From contig NZ_JAGEMO020000033.1 in the NCBI RefSeq assembly GCF_017921975.2, positions 1 to 64,000 on the forward strand: a DNA stretch of 64,000 nt, read 5' to 3'. The DNA is from Hymenobacter terricola (GTDB lineage Bacteria > Bacteroidota > Bacteroidia > Cytophagales > Hymenobacteraceae). The notes under the pieces were generated by a model. It was not told the DNA's origin and made no database searches. It was given only the letters and a program-made list of their open reading frames with translations. Below are positions 62,176 to 64,000 of this stretch, one piece after another; the first letter of the stretch is position 1; every line of letters starts with the position of its first letter. Both the position numbers and the translations under genes were made by a program.

Positions 62176-63062
62176 TGATTGTCGAGTTGATAGGAGGACT
62201 GGGAAACCAAATGTTCCAGTATGCATTTGGTTGCTGCTTAGCTACTCAACTTGGTACATCGGTGAGATTTGACACTACGAACCTACTGGATAGGACCCAG
62301 AGACCAAATTTTACCTTTCGTGATTTTGAGTTAGGTGTATTCAGCGTCGAAGTACCCCTGGCTACTGAAGCAGATTGTGCTTTATATGTTCCATTGCCTC
62401 CTGGCCGGCATACTCGCATAGGCCAACGTTTACTTCGCAAACTGCTAAATCCCCGTCGCTACCTAGAGCAGCAGCATGCCGTCTATGATGCGGGAGTGTT
62501 GCAAGCGGGGACAAATACCTACTTTGAAGGGTACTGGCAGAGTGAGAAATACTTCAAACCCTGCGAGGCACTTATTCGACAAGCTTTCGCATTCAAAGCC
62601 CCGCTTACAGACCTCAATCGTTATCTTGCTGATGAGATGCTTGCTACTTCCTCGATAGCCATGCACGTACGCCGGGGCGATTATGTGACCAATTCGCTCT
62701 CTAGCGAGATACACGGCACCTGTACCCCCGCCTACTACCGGGAGGCAATTGCCTTAATGCAGGAACAGATAGGCGATATCGCCCTCTTTGTGTTTTCCGA
62801 CGAACCCGAATGGGTGCGGGAAAATCTGCATTTTCCGGTTCCTACTACCTATATTAGCCACAACCAAGGCAAAGCCAGCTATACTGATATGCAACTGATG
62901 AGCTTATGCCGGCACAACATCATTGCCAATAGCTCTTTTAGCTGGTGGGGAGCTTGGCTTAATGCCAACCCCAATAAAATTGTAGTTGCTCCGCGCCAAT
63001 GGGTGCAGGATGCTGGCAGGGATACTACTGACCTCATCCCGAGTGAATGGATACGCCTTTAG
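62175..63062 (+). CDS. Alpha-1,2-fucosyltransferase (GT11 family)
   Basis: A 295-residue inverting fucosyltransferase that uses GDP-L-fucose, which gmd and fcl supply. Family marks: N-terminal ELIGGLGNQMFQYAFG, the donor-binding MHVRRGDYVTNS, and the C-terminal NSSFSWWGAWLN. Composition rises across the gene (hand count 26 of 60 G/C at 62221-62280, 35 of 60 at 62701-62760), so the right-hand edge of the AT-rich cassette lies inside it. Confidence 0.93.
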   Translation: MIVELIGGLGNQMFQYAFGCCLATQLGTSVRFDTTNLLDRTQRPNFTFRDFELGVFSVEVPLATEADCALYVPLPPGRHTRIGQRLLRKLLNPRRYLEQQHAVYDAGVLQAGTNTYFEGYWQSEKYFKPCEALIRQAFAFKAPLTDLNRYLADEMLATSSIAMHVRRGDYVTNSLSSEIHGTCTPAYYREAIALMQEQIGDIALFVFSDEPEWVRENLHFPVPTTYISHNQGKASYTDMQLMSLCRHNIIANSSFSWWGAWLNANPNKIVVAPRQWVQDAGRDTTDLIPSEWIRL

Positions 63063-63119
63063 CCCTAATCTACAAATAAACTGTATTGTGCGGCTTTTGC
63101 CGTCTGAATCTATTAATTA

Positions 63120-64000
63120 ATGAATGCTGCCGCTCCCTTAGTCAGTGTGCTAATGCCTGTGTACAACGCGGCTCCCTATGTGGAACAGGCAGTTCGGAGT
63201 ATTCTGGAGCAAACATTCGCCGATTTCGAACTGCTCATTTTTAATGATGGGTCCCAGGATGCCAGTAGCGAAATTATCCGCAGCATTCAGGATGAGCGAA
63301 TCCGGTTTTTCGACTGTGGCCAGAACTCGGGTTATGTAGTGCATTTAAATGAGGGCCTACGGCTGGCCAAGGGCAAATACATTGCACGAATGGATGCTGA
63401 CGACATTGCCTTGCCTGAGCGTTTTGCCAAGCAAGTGGCACTTCTGGAGCAAAATGTCCAAATAGGCCTATGCGGAACGGCATATGATACGTTCGATGCC
63501 ATGCAAATAAAGGTTTATGTGCCGGTTAGCGATACGGAAATCCGGGAATTTATGCTGTTGAATAGTCCAATGGGCCACCCTACAGTGATGTTTCGTAAAT
63601 CAATTATTGAGCAGTATAACCTTCGGTATGACCCCAGCTTTATGCCAGCCGAGGACTATAAGCTTTGGGTCGATTTCAGTGGCGTGACCAGCATTCAGAA
63701 TATACCCGAAGTATTGCTGCACTACCGCGTGCATCCGTACCAGATAAGTTCCTACATGAATGACAACCAGCGGGCCAATGCCGATGCAGTAAGAATTCTA
63801 CAACTAACGACGAAAGGATTTGACTTGACGCCACAGGAGCGACTTAGCTACTGCCAGATTCTGCATTGTACTATCCGACCGGAGACACCAGCGCAAATGC
63901 GGGAAATGCTGGCATTGATGTGGAACATAAAACGCCAGAATGAGCGGTTACAAGCCTATGATGCCGCTTGGTTCAATCGATTATTCGCTAAAGCCTGGCG
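63120..64000 (+). CDS. Family 2 glycosyltransferase, cut by the window edge
   Basis: An open frame of at least 293 codons running off the right end. The start ATG is at 63120 (MNAAAPLVSVLMPVYNAAPY). GT2 motifs: LLIFNDGSQDASSEI and the metal-binding ARMDADDIALPERF, followed by the acceptor-domain MPAEDYKLWVDF with its ED dipeptide. Inverting transferase of unknown donor. Lies 57 bases after the GT11 gene, so the locus continues beyond the window. Confidence 0.9.
   Translation, partial: MNAAAPLVSVLMPVYNAAPYVEQAVRSILEQTFADFELLIFNDGSQDASSEIIRSIQDERIRFFDCGQNSGYVVHLNEGLRLAKGKYIARMDADDIALPERFAKQVALLEQNVQIGLCGTAYDTFDAMQIKVYVPVSDTEIREFMLLNSPMGHPTVMFRKSIIEQYNLRYDPSFMPAEDYKLWVDFSGVTSIQNIPEVLLHYRVHPYQISSYMNDNQRANADAVRILQLTTKGFDLTPQERLSYCQILHCTIRPETPAQMREMLALMWNIKRQNERLQAYDAAWFNRLFAKAW

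Overview
The window looks like a chromosomal piece of a high-GC Bacteroidota, most like Hymenobacter or a close Cytophagales relative. The signs are four secreted proteins ending in a type IX secretion (T9SS) sorting domain, an Oar-like TonB-dependent receptor, GEVED and DUF6090-type proteins, and promoters of the Bacteroidota form (TTG, about 19 bases, TAnnTTTG). GC is near 60% except in the polysaccharide region from about 56.9 to 62.4 kb. The genus is an inference from family content.

Region 1 (1-11.3 kb) is purine catabolism. A plus-strand run encodes allantoinase, allantoate amidohydrolase, ureidoglycine aminohydrolase, a small membrane protein, OHCU decarboxylase, hydroxyisourate hydrolase and a malate-synthase/CitE-like protein. 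A facing minus-strand run encodes guanine deaminase and both xanthine dehydrogenase subunits. Together they cover guanine to urate and hydroxyisourate to ureidoglycolate. No urate oxidase and no ureidoglycolate-cleaving enzyme lies inside the window.

Region 2 (11.4-27 kb) is mixed housekeeping: a lipoprotein, a redoxin plus a haem/copper monooxygenase-like T9SS protein, a glycosyltransferase, a HEAT-repeat cyclophilin lipoprotein, a DUF6090 protein, an MscS channel, a multi-PAS hybrid histidine kinase, an aldo/keto reductase, a cupin, and the cysteine pair cysE-cysK.

Region 3 (27-44.7 kb) holds surface and secreted proteins. There are two divergent paralogous T9SS proteins, a PNGase F-like T9SS protein, tRNA-Ala(GGC), an Oar-like receptor, an NlpC/P60 lipoprotein, a GlcD-family oxidase, an exported amidase and an acyl-CoA-binding protein.

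Region 4 (44.8-64 kb, open at the right edge) is a surface polysaccharide locus. It has an AsnB-type amidotransferase, UDP-xylose synthesis (ugd, uxs), a dTDP-3-acylamino-3,6-dideoxyhexose set (FdtA, GNAT, FdtB), GDP-mannose dehydratase and GDP-fucose synthase, a Wzm/Wzt exporter, a perosamine-synthase-like aminotransferase with an adjoining sugar N-formyltransferase, methyltransferases, a GT11 fucosyltransferase and several other glycosyltransferases. Base composition drops sharply inside wzt and recovers inside the GT11 gene, so the specificity part looks like an exchanged cassette.

A striking feature of the whole window is that many intergenic gaps carry an inverted repeat of 60-160 bases. 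These belong to several unrelated sequence families. One supplies the 3' end of xdhB, and another forms a 41-base-period palindrome array ending in a perfect 44-base palindrome.
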